Shown: positions 7,418 through 16,265 of the stretch, in pieces
Position numbering within the stretch: the first letter of the stretch is position 1
Layout of the letters: each line of letters opens with the position of its first letter
Assembly (NCBI GenBank): GCA_945889495.1
Contig: CAMDBU010000039.1
Span: 1-39,864 of the forward strand
From: Syntrophobacter sp. SbD2
GTDB lineage: Bacteria; Desulfobacterota; Binatia; UBA9968
Length of the DNA: 39,864 bases
Direction: 5' to 3'
Position numbers and translations under genes: made by a program
The notes under the pieces: generated by a model
Databases searched by the model: none
The model's input: the letters and a program-made list of their open reading frames with translations, nothing else
Told to the model about the DNA's origin: nothing

Positions 7418-8389
7418 ATGAACCCGAAGTGGTTGTCAGTTTTCGCCGCCGTCGGCTTGATTAGTTTTGGCTTAACGCAATCCAGCTTCGCCGCCGACTA
7501 CCCGACCAAGACCATTCAGATCGTCAACCCATTTCCGCCTGGCGCGCTCACCGACACCATCGCCCGGCTGATCGCCGACAAACTATCGACCAGCTTGGGC
7601 CAGTCGACCATTGTGGTCAATAAAACCGGCGGCGGCGGCGCCATCGGCTACAAAGCGGTCAAAGACGCGCCCGCCGACGGTTACACTTTGCTGATCACGC
7701 CGCCGCCGCTGGTGCTGATCCCGCTGGCGCGGAAAAATATCGGCTTCGCGCTGAGCGACTTCACGCCGCTCAACCTGGTCGGCACCACGCCGTCGGCGAT
7801 GATCGTCAAAGCCGACGCGCCTTGGCAAAGCGTTGAGCAGCTGATCGTCGACGCCAAGAAAAAGCCCGGCACGTTTACCTTCGGCAGCCCCGGCGCCGGC
7901 ACCATGGGCCACTTCACCTTGGAACTGTTCAAACGAGAAACCGGCGTCGACATGATCCATGTGCCGATGGGTGGCGAAGGGCCGGTGGCCACTGCGGTGT
8001 TGGGCGGCAATCTGCACACCAGCATCATCGCGCTCGGCACGGCGCGGCCACATCTCGAGTCGGGCGGCTTGAGAGTCCTGGCCACCACTGGCGGCAAACG
8101 CTCGAAAGAATTTCCCGACGTACCGACCATGATCGAAAAGGGCTTCCCAACCATTGAGGCCAGTCCCTGGTTCGTTTTTTTCGTCCGCAACGGCACGCCC
8201 AAAGAGATCGCCGCCAAACTCGCCCGGGCGATCCGCGACGCGGTGCAGGATAAAGAACTCGCCGGCAAGATCGAGAAAGGCGTGGTCGAGATCGAAAACC
8301 GCGGCCCGGAAGAGAGCGCGAAAATCCTCGCCGCCTTCAATAAGAAATGGACCGATGTCGCGAAGAGCGCGAAGATCGTCGCGGAATAA
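7418..8389 (+). CDS. tripartite tricarboxylate transporter family receptor (TctC/Bug)
   Basis: The 323-residue product is an exported binding protein of the TctC/Bug family, which captures carboxylates and aromatic acids. It has a signal peptide (AAVGLISFGLTQSSFAAD), then YPTKTIQIVNPFPPGALTDT, the loop that binds a ligand carboxylate in this family. VVVNKTGGGGAIGYKAVKDAPADGYTLL is the next hallmark. ATG 7418 follows GGAGGAT. No TctA or TctB membrane subunit lies nearby, as is common for this much-expanded family. It follows the amidohydrolase gene in the same direction. Confidence 0.92.
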   Translation: MNPKWLSVFAAVGLISFGLTQSSFAADYPTKTIQIVNPFPPGALTDTIARLIADKLSTSLGQSTIVVNKTGGGGAIGYKAVKDAPADGYTLLITPPPLVLIPLARKNIGFALSDFTPLNLVGTTPSAMIVKADAPWQSVEQLIVDAKKKPGTFTFGSPGAGTMGHFTLELFKRETGVDMIHVPMGGEGPVATAVLGGNLHTSIIALGTARPHLESGGLRVLATTGGKRSKEFPDVPTMIEKGFPTIEASPWFVFFVRNGTPKEIAAKLARAIRDAVQDKELAGKIEKGVVEIENRGPEESAKILAAFNKKWTDVAKSAKIVAE

Positions 8390-8482
8390 TTTACTTTACG
8401 GGTAACCTGCGGTGAATAAACGATTGCCGCACCGGCTTATCGGTTAGCCGGCATGGCGATGGGAAGCTGAAGGCGCGGGCGT

Positions 8483-8677
8483 CTATTCAGCTTTCAACTG
8501 ATCGGCGGGGTCAACGTCCATGGACGGAGCTTGGACCGGTTGCCGGGAGTTCACAGTGGTGCGGCGTCGCTGCTGATTTTCCTGCGCCTTGACGGCGTTC
8601 AATCTTTGGCGAAACCAGGTCTGCTCCGGCCATTGCCAGTTTTGCCCGCCCTGGGACATGGTAGTTGGCTGTTTCAT
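8483..8677 (-). CDS. small hypothetical protein
   Basis: This 64-residue frame starts at ATG 8677 with AAGGGGAATAGG upstream as a possible ribosome site. The product is polar and Gln/Arg-rich (WPEQTWFRQRLNAVKAQ, then QQRRRTT). It has no membrane segment, signal peptide or cysteine. I recognise no family, and it could be a chance frame. It lies alone between the TctC gene and the glycosyltransferase. The DNA from 8705 to 8821 shows nothing recognisable. Confidence 0.35.
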   Translation of the reverse strand: MKQPTTMSQGGQNWQWPEQTWFRQRLNAVKAQENQQRRRTTVNSRQPVQAPSMDVDPADQLKAE

Positions 8678-8821
8678 GGCAATCCTATTCCCCTTGCGGA
8701 GCAATCGACAGACCAGCAGAAAGATTACACCTCAGTGGTAATTGCTGGAGCGTTGATCCCTCTCTAACGATGAACGGAGCGCGAAGAGAGAGCGCTTTTG
8801 GCGCAGCGGGGAGTGCCTAAT

Positions 8822-10012
8822 TTACATTTCTGCGCAGTCCTCCCCGAGCTTCACGCGCTGCCCAGCGCGCAGTTGCGCAAGCGGATAGCGCGTGCCGCGC
8901 CAGTCGATGCCGTTATGGGTGAGACAGCGCCAAGCAGCGTTAGCCATCATAGCCGCGATCATGGCGAACCCAACCGGCGCCAATAGCAAGCTCAATCGGC
9001 CGCGCCATCCCTCCGTGGCGCCGTAAAAACTAAACAGCCCCAGTAACGCCAACACGGCGATGGCCACCCAGAGCACCAATGGCCGGCTTTGGCTAAATCC
9101 AATCGCTACCGAGAGCGCCGGCGCCGCGGCCAAAGCCAACAGGCCGGCCACTTGAATCAGCGTCACCCACCAGCGGTAGCTGGCGCTGGCGCCGAAAAGA
9201 TTTTTCTCCAAGCCTTTGAACATCGCCGCCAGCGATGGATACCACGCGACTGTCAGCTGCTGCCGGGCGATGGCGAAGAACGACCGGCCGCCGGCGCGCT
9301 TGATCATCAGGCCTAGGCCGACATCGTCGCAAGGTTCGAGGCGCAGCCAAGAAAAGCCCGGCGTGCGCGCCAAGGCGGTACGGCGCACCAAATTGAAAGC
9401 GCCGACACCGACAAACGCCTTGCTCTGCGGCTGGTTGATGCCCGCCGCTCTCGTACCAATCATGAATAGCAAGGTAAACCCATGCACAGCGACGTCGAGC
9501 CATAGATTCCGCTGCACCGCCAAGGGCGCCAAGGCTAGGTGATCGATGCGCCGATCGACGGCGAAACCCACAGCCCGGCTGAGCGTCGCCGGAGCGAAGT
9601 GAACATCGGCATCGGTAAACAACAGCCAGTCACCGGCCGCGACCTCGACGCCGCGCGCCAGCGCATGGACTTTGCCCAACCAGCCCTCCGGCAAGGCCGT
9701 CACATGCAGAGCGCGCACACGCCGGTCACTGGCGGCCAAGCGATCGACGATCTCGCCGGTGCCGTCGGTGGAACGGTCATCGATGAGAATGATTTCGAAA
9801 TCGGGATAATCTTGCGCCAACAAGGACGCCACCGCGCTCTCGATATGATCGGCCTCGTTGCAGGCGGGAATGACAACGCTCAAACGCGGCCAGGTTCGCG
9901 GCGCGGTGAATTGCAGATCATGGAATTGCGGCACGCGATAAGCGGCCCAGAACAAATAACCCAAGCCGGCGATCCACAGGCCGCACAAGCTGAGCAGGGT
10001 GAATTCCAACAA
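8822..10012 (-). CDS. membrane glycosyltransferase family 2, HpnB/CrtQ-like
   Basis: The 396-residue protein has an N-terminal membrane segment (about 3-25). A GT-A catalytic domain follows: LSVVIPACNEADHIESAVAS at 44-63, LIDDRSTDGT at 76-85, and FTDADVHF at 132-139 holding the metal-binding D-x-D. GWLGKVHALARG at 110-121 is typical of the HpnB/CrtQ-like branch. Three or so hydrophobic segments occupy residues about 285-365, and the tail HNGIDWRGTRYPL is common in this branch. It probably adds a sugar to a lipid or carotenoid/hopanoid-type acceptor at the inner membrane, but the acceptor is not shown by the sequence. The maf gene lies 14 bases upstream, so the two are likely co-transcribed. 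Confidence 0.85.
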   Translation of the reverse strand: MLEFTLLSLCGLWIAGLGYLFWAAYRVPQFHDLQFTAPRTWPRLSVVIPACNEADHIESAVASLLAQDYPDFEIILIDDRSTDGTGEIVDRLAASDRRVRALHVTALPEGWLGKVHALARGVEVAAGDWLLFTDADVHFAPATLSRAVGFAVDRRIDHLALAPLAVQRNLWLDVAVHGFTLLFMIGTRAAGINQPQSKAFVGVGAFNLVRRTALARTPGFSWLRLEPCDDVGLGLMIKRAGGRSFFAIARQQLTVAWYPSLAAMFKGLEKNLFGASASYRWWVTLIQVAGLLALAAAPALSVAIGFSQSRPLVLWVAIAVLALLGLFSFYGATEGWRGRLSLLLAPVGFAMIAAMMANAAWRCLTHNGIDWRGTRYPLAQLRAGQRVKLGEDCAEM

Positions 10013-10026
10013 CGGGCGGTCAATCC

Positions 10027-10653
10027 TTAGGCGAACTGGCGCCAGTTGAGAAAATTTTTCGCGCCGTAGAGCTGCTCGATGTCCACCGGCAGTTCAATAT
10101 CGCGCCGGCGCAAATAGTCGGCGATGGGGCGCAGCGGCATACCGACGGCGGCGAGGAAATCGCCGTCGATCCGATCAATCAACTGGCTCCCCTGCCCCTG
10201 GATCGAATAGGCGCCGGCTTTGTCCATGGACTCGTCGCAGGCGAGATAATCGTCGATGGACTGCTCGTCGAATCGGCGCATATCGACGGACACCTGCGCC
10301 ATCATCTGCAATCCCGGGCCACCGTCGTCGATAATCGCCACGCTGGTATAAATCACATGGGTCTGGCCCGACAACAGGCGCAATATTCGCCGCGCATCGG
10401 CGCCATCCACCGGCTTGCCGATCTTGGCGCCGCCGAGAAAAATCATCGTGTCGCTGCCAATGACGATAGCGTCGGCATGATCCACCGCCACCGAGCGCGC
10501 CTTGCCGACCGCGAAGGCCAGAACTTCATCGGCGATGTTTAAGTGCGACGAGACGGTTTCGTCGAAATCCGGCGCGATAACCTCGAAGGGCAATCCCAGC
10601 AAGCCAAGAATTTCCCGCCGCCGCGGCGAAGTGGATGCGAGAATCAGGCGCAT
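10027..10653 (-). CDS. maf: Maf-family nucleoside triphosphate pyrophosphatase
   Basis: The 208-residue product opens with MRLILASTSPRRREILGLLG, the S-x-SPRR signature of Maf/YhdE house-cleaning enzymes. These hydrolyse dTTP, UTP or modified pyrimidine triphosphates to monophosphates and pyrophosphate. DFDETV, VIGSDTMIFLGG and the KAGAYSIQGQGSQLIDRIDG block complete the family pattern, including the acidic catalytic residue in GSDT. Length is normal. It sits 14 bases ahead of the glycosyltransferase gene. Whether it is of the dTTP/UTP or m7GTP subtype cannot be decided by eye. Confidence 0.93.
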   Translation of the reverse strand: MRLILASTSPRRREILGLLGLPFEVIAPDFDETVSSHLNIADEVLAFAVGKARSVAVDHADAIVIGSDTMIFLGGAKIGKPVDGADARRILRLLSGQTHVIYTSVAIIDDGGPGLQMMAQVSVDMRRFDEQSIDDYLACDESMDKAGAYSIQGQGSQLIDRIDGDFLAAVGMPLRPIADYLRRRDIELPVDIEQLYGAKNFLNWRQFA

Positions 10654-10757
10654 GAATGGGTTGTGAGGATTACGGTGTTGTCTATCCGGATCTGCATCAG
10701 GTTTCGGGGTTGCTGCGCCGAATCGAAATAGTTGATCTGTTCACGACGGGAAAAGTC

Positions 10758-10831
10758 ACCACAGAGAGCACAGAGTACACAGAGAAAAACTAATTCCGAA
10801 ACCTCTGTGATCTCTGTGCCCTCTGTGGTGA
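10758..10831. repeat. long inverted repeat, CACCACAGAG..CTCTGTGGTG
   Basis: CACCACAGAGAGCACAGAG pairs with CTCTGTGCCCTCTGTGGTG to form a near-perfect hairpin with a central spacer. It fills much of the 218-base gap between the dihydrouridine synthase gene and maf. The rest of that gap (10654-10757) shows no gene. Confidence 0.85.
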
Positions 10832-10871
10832 GATTCCTTTTCTTCTCTGGCTGGCAGACGACCGGTTAGGC

Positions 10872-12035
10872 CTATAGCGTGGTCGCAACTGCCGGCGTCG
10901 ACTCCGGCGCGATCATCGGCGCGCCACTCTCGCCGTCGCGCCAGGCTTGGTAATCGCGCAGCGTCTGAATCACATCCTCGGTGCCATTGACGCGCACCAT
11001 CTTGGTGCGCAGTTCGGCGGCGCCGCGGAATTCCCGACAGTACCAGATCAAATGCTTGCGCATGCCAACGAAATTGCGCTCCTGGACATAGGTTTCGAAG
11101 TGGCGCGAGTGCTCGACGATGACTCGAAAGCGCTCGGCCATGTCCACCGGTGCGCTTGCCGTCGGCGGCACGCCAGCGCGCAGGGACTGTTTCAACAGTT
11201 CCTTAGCTTGGAAGATCCACGGATTGCCCTCGGCGGCGCGGCCGAGCAAGACACCGTCGACGCCGCACTGGCGCACGCGCCGGTAAACATCGTTCATGTC
11301 GCGCAGATCGCCGTTGCCCAGGATCAACGTGCCGGTCGGCTTGGCGATCTCGACCGCGCGCGCGATGGCGTCCCAATCGGCGTCGCCTTTGTAGCCCTGC
11401 TTGAGGGTGCGCCCATGGATCGAGATCGCCACCGGCTTTTCCGCCAGCAGGTTGGCGATCCAGTCTTCGACGACGATCTGATCGTAGCCGATGCGGGTTT
11501 TCACCGACAGCGGGATCGACCGGCGCGCCGGCGGGCTCTCCCAGCCGCTGCGCTGCCGGTTGGAGCTCTTGACCGTCTCGCGCAGCTTCTGGCGCAAACG
11601 CAAATCTTCTAAGGTCTGCCCAGCGACCCAATCTTCGATGCCGCGGCGCGTCTGGCGAATGATCTCGCGCGCCAACTCCGGCGTGCGGATCAACGCCGCG
11701 CCGCTACCCGAGGCGGCGACGTTCTTGGCCGGGCAGCCCATATTGATGTCGAGGCCGTCGAAGCCGAGCTCGCACACCACGTGGGCGGCTTGGTAGAACA
11801 GCTCCGGCTTACTGCCGTAGATCTGCGCAATGATCGGCCGCTCGATTTCAGAATAAGTGAAGTCGCGGATCAATGTTTGTGGCGCGTGAATCGCCGCGTC
11901 GACGTTGGTGAACTCGGTGACCGTGATGTCCGGCCCGCCATGCTTAGCGGCGATCCAGCGAAACGACGCATCGGTAACGCCATCCATGGGCGACAAGCCG
12001 ACGATCGGCTTGGGTATGTCATGCCAGAAACTCAT
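10872..12035 (-). CDS. tRNA-dihydrouridine synthase (Dus family)
   Basis: The 387-residue flavoprotein reduces uridines to dihydrouridine in tRNA. The start PIVGLSPMDGVTDASFRW and GLDINMGCPAKNVAASGSGA carry the family pattern, with catalytic Cys101. The FMN-contacting SVKTRIGYD (K179, R181), SIHGRT and ILGNGDL follow. A segment of roughly 36 residues (about 137-172, AGQTLEDLRLRQKL to PPARRS) lies between the GCP helix and the SVKTR strand, where short family members have only a few residues. The C-terminal RNA-binding helical domain is present. The exact subfamily (DusA, B or C) is not assigned. Confidence 0.9.
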   Translation of the reverse strand: MSFWHDIPKPIVGLSPMDGVTDASFRWIAAKHGGPDITVTEFTNVDAAIHAPQTLIRDFTYSEIERPIIAQIYGSKPELFYQAAHVVCELGFDGLDINMGCPAKNVAASGSGAALIRTPELAREIIRQTRRGIEDWVAGQTLEDLRLRQKLRETVKSSNRQRSGWESPPARRSIPLSVKTRIGYDQIVVEDWIANLLAEKPVAISIHGRTLKQGYKGDADWDAIARAVEIAKPTGTLILGNGDLRDMNDVYRRVRQCGVDGVLLGRAAEGNPWIFQAKELLKQSLRAGVPPTASAPVDMAERFRVIVEHSRHFETYVQERNFVGMRKHLIWYCREFRGAAELRTKMVRVNGTEDVIQTLRDYQAWRDGESGAPMIAPESTPAVATTL

Positions 12036-12126
12036 GATGATTGCCGGCTAGTTTGACATCGCGCCGCGGCAAAATCCACTGGCGAAGTAATCCGACACAT
12101 GGTGGAACGGGTCGAAAAGATTTTTT

Positions 12127-12199
12127 CACCACAGAGGGCACAGAGAACACAGAGAATTAATTTTCCGAACACTCTGTGATCTCTGTGTGCTCTGTGGTG
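12127..12199. repeat. long inverted repeat, CACCACAGAG..CTCTGTGGTG
   Basis: This is a close copy of 10758-10831: CACCACAGAGGGCACAGAG on the left and CTCTGTGTGCTCTGTGGTG on the right, around an AT-rich centre. The two copies flank the dihydrouridine synthase gene. Confidence 0.85.
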
Positions 12200-12226
12200 A
12201 ACAATCCGCTCCGATCCTGCTCCCAA

Positions 12227-12502
12227 CTACTTTCGCTTCAAGATCTCGTCCAACTGCTTGCGGTCGTCGTCGAGAATTTTTTCCGGGGGCGGTTTAGTTG
12301 GCGGCTTCTCGCTTTTCTCTTTCGCCCGGCTCGCCCGCGCCGGCGCTCTCTCTGGCGCTTTGCCCTTGGAAAACAGGCCGGCGACGCTATCCCAATAGAG
12401 CCATAGAATGAAGGCGACAAACCAGATGGTCAGCGGCACGAAGATGTAAATCAGCGCCGTTTTGAGCCAGCTCTTTTTCTTCGCCTTCTTTTTTGCCGCC
12501 AT
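12227..12502 (-). CDS. small single-pass membrane protein, unknown function
   Basis: The 91-residue product has a lysine-rich start (MAAKKKAKKKSW) and one hydrophobic segment (about 14-35: TALIYIFVPLTIWFVAFILW). A Pro/Ala/Lys-rich linker leads to a charged, probably helical tail ending LDEILKRK. The basic N-terminus predicts a cytoplasmic N-end by the positive-inside rule unless the lysine-rich tail competes. I recognise no family. It lies 28 bases after the glpX start side gene, in the same direction, and could be the last gene of that unit. Confidence 0.6.
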   Translation of the reverse strand: MAAKKKAKKKSWLKTALIYIFVPLTIWFVAFILWLYWDSVAGLFSKGKAPERAPARASRAKEKSEKPPTKPPPEKILDDDRKQLDEILKRK

Positions 12503-12530
12503 GTTTCGTCAGCGCTAGCGCAGCGGCGCT

Positions 12531-13481
12531 CTAATAGCTCGGCTTGTGGTCGAAGTAATGGGTAGCATCGATGACCCGGATGGTTTTGGTCTTCGAGCGC
12601 ATCACCACCGACTGGGTGGTGGCGCCGCCGGCGAAGAAATGCACGCCGCGCAGATAATCGCCGTCGGTGACGCCGGTGGCGGCGAACATGACATCGCCGG
12701 CGGCCAACTCGGTGATGGAGAATTTTTTCTTGATATCGCTGACGCCCATCTTTTTGGCGCGCTCGATCTCTTCGTTGTTGCGCGGCGCCAGCCGGCCTTG
12801 GAACTCGCCGTCGACGCAGCGCAGCGCTGCCGCCGCCAACACCCCTTCCGGCGCACCGCCAATACCGAGTAATAAATCAATGCCGGTCTCCGCCTTGGTG
12901 GTGGCGATCGCCGCCGCGACATCGCCGTCGCCGATCAAGCGAATGCGCGCGCCGGCTTTGCGCACTTCCTGGATGATCGCTTCATGGCGCGGCCGGAGTA
13001 AAATAATTACCGTCAGATCTTCGACCTTACAGCGCTTGGCTTCGGCCAGTGCGTGTAAATTTTGCGTCGGTGTCTTGTCGATATCGACCACGCCTTTGCC
13101 GATGGGGCCGCAGGCGATCTTGTGCATGTAGGTGTCGGGACAATGGAGCAGGTTGCCGCCGTCGCCCATGGCGAGGACCGCCAAGGCGTTAGGGCCGCCA
13201 GTGGCGCAGATCGTCGTGCCTTCCAAGGGGTCGAGGGCGATGTCGACCTTGGGACCGCCAGAGCCAACCTTCTCACCGATATAAAGCATCGGCGCTTCGT
13301 CGCGCTCGCCTTCGCCGATGACAATGGTGCCGTCAATGCCTAAGCCATCGAAGGCCTTGCGCATGGCGTCCACCGCCGCCTGGTCGGCGGCCTTTTCATC
13401 GCCCCGTCCGGTCAAGCGCGCGCAATTGAGCGCCGCCGCTTCGGTCACCCGCACCGCTTCAAGAGCTAGATTTCGGTCCAT
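12531..13481 (-). CDS. glpX: class II fructose-1,6-bisphosphatase (GlpX)
   Basis: The 316-residue enzyme removes the 1-phosphate of fructose-1,6-bisphosphate in gluconeogenesis, using divalent metal. Metal-binding motifs are IGEGERDEAP (E57, E59, D61) and LDPLEGT (83-89), both typical of GlpX. A third is LLGIGGAPEGVLAA (the GGxPEG block). Length matches the family. Its start overlaps the end of the phosphoglycerate-mutase-like gene by 16 bases, so the two are co-transcribed and probably translationally coupled. Confidence 0.95.
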   Translation of the reverse strand: MDRNLALEAVRVTEAAALNCARLTGRGDEKAADQAAVDAMRKAFDGLGIDGTIVIGEGERDEAPMLYIGEKVGSGGPKVDIALDPLEGTTICATGGPNALAVLAMGDGGNLLHCPDTYMHKIACGPIGKGVVDIDKTPTQNLHALAEAKRCKVEDLTVIILLRPRHEAIIQEVRKAGARIRLIGDGDVAAAIATTKAETGIDLLLGIGGAPEGVLAAAALRCVDGEFQGRLAPRNNEEIERAKKMGVSDIKKKFSITELAAGDVMFAATGVTDGDYLRGVHFFAGGATTQSVVMRSKTKTIRVIDATHYFDHKPSY

Positions 13482-14686
13482 GTTTTTCTCCCTTCGATCA
13501 ACGACTCCATCAGTCGGTAAGCCTGTTCCGCGACCACGCCGGTTTTCAGCGCGTCGGCTTCGTTGTAACCCACGTTACCGTTATCGCGCTCGTCCTGCGG
13601 CGAGTACAACACGAACGGCACCGGATCGGAAACGTGAGTTTTGAGCGCGCAGGCGGTGGGATGATCGGGCATGAGTAGAATCCGATAATCCTTACGGTGG
13701 GCCATGCCCTTCAGCACCGTGCCGACAACTTTCTCGTCGAAATCTTCCAGCGCCTGAACTTTCAATTTGGCGTCACCCATATGACCGGCCTCGTCGGTGG
13801 CCTCGACGTGGATGAACACCAGATCGTTTTTCTCCAAGGAGCGCACGCCGTACTCGCCCTTGCCAACATAATTGGTATCGACGAAACCAGTAATGCCCGG
13901 CACGTCGATGCGTTCGAGTCCGGCATAAACGCCCAGGCCGTGAATGATGTCCACCGCCGAAATCACTCCGCCGGTGATACCGAACCGTTCGGTCAACGGC
14001 GGCAACTGCGGCGCCCGCCCCTGGCCCCAAAGCCAGATGGTCGTCGCTTGGCGTTTGCCGTCAGCCTTGCGCTTTAGATTGACCGGATGTTGCGCCAATA
14101 GAGTTTGCGACGTCGACATCAATTTAAGCAAGCGCTCGGCTCCCTCGCCCTTCGGCAGATAGCCGGCGCTCTTTTGATCGGTGATGTCGTGCGGCGGCGT
14201 GGTTTCCATCTTTTCCAAACCGTCACGCCAAACCATCAAGTGGCGGTAACTGACGCCGGGAAAAAACTCGATGCCGTCGCCGCCCAAGTCGCGGTGCAGG
14301 TCGCGGATAATCTCGGCCGCTTCTTCGGTGGAGATATGGCCCGAAGTAAAATCTTCCATGATGGCATCGGCACCGCTGCCGGCGACAGTCACCAGATTGC
14401 AGCGAAAGGCGATGTCCTTGGGCCCCAGCGCCACGCCCATGCTGGCGGCCTCCAAGGGCGAGCGTCCGGTATGATAGACCGCTGGGTCGTAACCCATGAT
14501 GCTCATATTACCGACATCGCTCCCGGGCGGAAAACCTTTAGGAATCACATGAGCGATGCCGTAAACGCCATGTCGCGCCAGCCAGTCCATGTTGGGCGTG
14601 CGCGCCGCCTGCAACGGCGTCCGGTTGCCCAACGACTCGATCGGATAGTCGGCCATGCCGTCGCCTTGAAGAATGATGTATTTCAT
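13466..14686 (-). CDS. phosphoglycerate-mutase-like protein (ApgM family); possible homoserine kinase
   Basis: The 406-residue product belongs to the alkaline-phosphatase-fold group of cofactor-independent phosphoglycerate mutases of archaeal type. It shows MKYIILQGDGMADYPI with the first metal Asp, then RTPLQAARTPNMDWLA, and PGSDVGNMSIMGYDP with the candidate nucleophile Ser56. Near the C-terminus MPDHPTAC and HVSDPVPF are the usual metal-binding stretch. One subgroup of this family, modelled as a proposed homoserine kinase (TIGR02535), is found beside homoserine dehydrogenase in genomes without ThrB. Here the next gene upstream in the same direction is homoserine dehydrogenase. The alternative, plain phosphoglycerate mutase, fits the adjacent glpX. 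I favour the homoserine role modestly. Confidence 0.85.
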   Translation of the reverse strand: MKYIILQGDGMADYPIESLGNRTPLQAARTPNMDWLARHGVYGIAHVIPKGFPPGSDVGNMSIMGYDPAVYHTGRSPLEAASMGVALGPKDIAFRCNLVTVAGSGADAIMEDFTSGHISTEEAAEIIRDLHRDLGGDGIEFFPGVSYRHLMVWRDGLEKMETTPPHDITDQKSAGYLPKGEGAERLLKLMSTSQTLLAQHPVNLKRKADGKRQATTIWLWGQGRAPQLPPLTERFGITGGVISAVDIIHGLGVYAGLERIDVPGITGFVDTNYVGKGEYGVRSLEKNDLVFIHVEATDEAGHMGDAKLKVQALEDFDEKVVGTVLKGMAHRKDYRILLMPDHPTACALKTHVSDPVPFVLYSPQDERDNGNVGYNEADALKTGVVAEQAYRLMESLIEGRKTWTEI

Positions 14687-14725
14687 TCGCTTAAACCGCC
14701 TTAACGATTTGTATTAAGAATTACT

Positions 14726-14810
14726 CACCGCGGAGGCGCGGAGATCGCAGAGTTCGGAAAATGATTTGCCCGTAAATTCTTTTCTCTGCGCCCTCGGCGT
14801 CTCTGCGGTG
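14726..14810. repeat. long imperfect hairpin, CACCGCGGAGGCGCGGAG type
   Basis: CACCGCGGAGGCGCGGAG at 14726-14743 pairs with CTCTGCG(CCC)TCGGCGTCTCTGCGGTG near 14784-14810. It is a G/C-shifted version of the CACCACAGAG family and fills the gap between hom and the mutase-like gene. Confidence 0.8.
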
Positions 14811-14825
14811 CCATCTCCGATGACT

Positions 14826-16220
14826 TTAATTTGAACTCCAGATCGGAAACCACACCGGCTCAACCAATATGTAGTCGCGATTGCGGATCGAGTCCAGCGC
14901 CCGGCGCATCTGCCGCAACGTGGTTCGTTCCAGAGTCATGACAAAGGGCAGCACGTCGCCGGACTTTTGTTTGAGTTTGTAACTCTGCATCAAGCCGCGC
15001 AATTCATCTTCGACATGGCGCAGTTGCCAGATCTCGGAGATATTCACGCCCATGCGGCCAAAAGTCTTGCCGATATCGCCGACGATGCCGGCGCGGTCCT
15101 TGACCACGAAGCGGACATAGAACGGCACGTCGATCTCGTCTTCACGCTGCAATTTGAGCGTCCCCGGCGGGACCAGACTGGGCAAGCCGCTGAACTTGCG
15201 CGTGCCGCGCGCCAACTCGCAGACGTCACCCAGCACCGCCACCGCCGTCGGCCCGCCGCCGGCGCCCGGACCGACCAGAACGTAATCGCAATCCCGCCCA
15301 CCGCGTCCGCCACTGCTGCTGGTGCCGGCAAAGCAGATGGCGTTGGTGGCGCCGTCGACGCCGGCGAGAAAGTTTTCCCCGGACACCAAAGCCGGCGAGA
15401 CAAATACTTGCACCGCGGCGCCGCGCCGGCGCGCCACGGCAAGTTGTTTAATCGTGCTGGCGCCGATCCGCTGGGCGTAGCGGAAGTCCACGGCCTGAAT
15501 TTCTTCGATGCCTTTGCGCCAAATCTTTCCCGGTTCGATCTGCAAGCCGAAAGCGACCATGCTGAGCAAGAGCAATTTAGCTTCGGCGTCGCTGCCGTTG
15601 ACGTCGGAGGCCGGATTGGTCTCGGCGTAGCCTTTTTGCTGCGCCTCGGCCAGCGCTTCAGCGTAAGGTTTGCCGCTCTTTTCCATCTGCGAGAGAATAT
15701 AGTTGCAGGTGCCGTTGACGATGCCGAACACCGCCTCGGGCTGCTCGACGGCGAAGCTTTCGCTGAGCGAGCGGATCACCGGAATGCCGCCGCCAACACA
15801 GGCTTCGAAGCGTAGCTGTTGGCCGGAGCTTTTCGCCGCGGACCAGATCTCTTTGCCATAGCGCGCCAACACCGCCTTGTCGGAAGTCACCACCGACTTA
15901 CCGTTGCGGAAAGCGCGCAGGATGTAGTCGCGGAACTGCGGCAGCTGTTTGGCCGCTTGAAAGCCCAAGGCTTCAATGACGATGTCGACGCCGGGATGAT
16001 CGAGCACTTCCTCGGGCCGGCTGGTAAATAGCGCCTTGCGCTTGCCGAACCATTTCTTGCCCTGGGGACTCCGCGTGTAAATCTTGCGCAGCTCCAATTC
16101 GACGTCGCTACCCACCTGACCTTTGAGATCGTGGAATAAAATGTCCTGAATCGCCTCGCCGACCACCCCGGAACCGAGCAGCCCGATGCCGACCTTGCGC
16201 CGTGAATTCACTGTTGCCAT
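14826..16220 (-). CDS. hom: homoserine dehydrogenase
   Basis: The 464-residue enzyme reduces aspartate-4-semialdehyde to homoserine with NAD(P)H, the branch step to threonine and methionine. The Rossmann motif VGIGLLGSGVVGEAI is at 10-24. The catalytic domain has VIRSLSES, GIVNGTCNYILSQM and GYAETNPASDVNGSDAEAKL, which holds the substrate-binding Glu and the catalytic Lys. A C-terminal ACT domain (about 370-455, beginning PFYVRFVVKDRAGIVGDIGK) suggests feedback control by threonine. Length is slightly above the common 430-440. It lies between the aminotransferase and the mutase-like gene, all in one direction. Confidence 0.95.
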   Translation of the reverse strand: MATVNSRRKVGIGLLGSGVVGEAIQDILFHDLKGQVGSDVELELRKIYTRSPQGKKWFGKRKALFTSRPEEVLDHPGVDIVIEALGFQAAKQLPQFRDYILRAFRNGKSVVTSDKAVLARYGKEIWSAAKSSGQQLRFEACVGGGIPVIRSLSESFAVEQPEAVFGIVNGTCNYILSQMEKSGKPYAEALAEAQQKGYAETNPASDVNGSDAEAKLLLLSMVAFGLQIEPGKIWRKGIEEIQAVDFRYAQRIGASTIKQLAVARRRGAAVQVFVSPALVSGENFLAGVDGATNAICFAGTSSSGGRGGRDCDYVLVGPGAGGGPTAVAVLGDVCELARGTRKFSGLPSLVPPGTLKLQREDEIDVPFYVRFVVKDRAGIVGDIGKTFGRMGVNISEIWQLRHVEDELRGLMQSYKLKQKSGDVLPFVMTLERTTLRQMRRALDSIRNRDYILVEPVWFPIWSSN

Positions 16221-16265
16221 AAATTACGAGTCTGGAGTTTTGAATGTTTCAAGATTTCGGAATTA

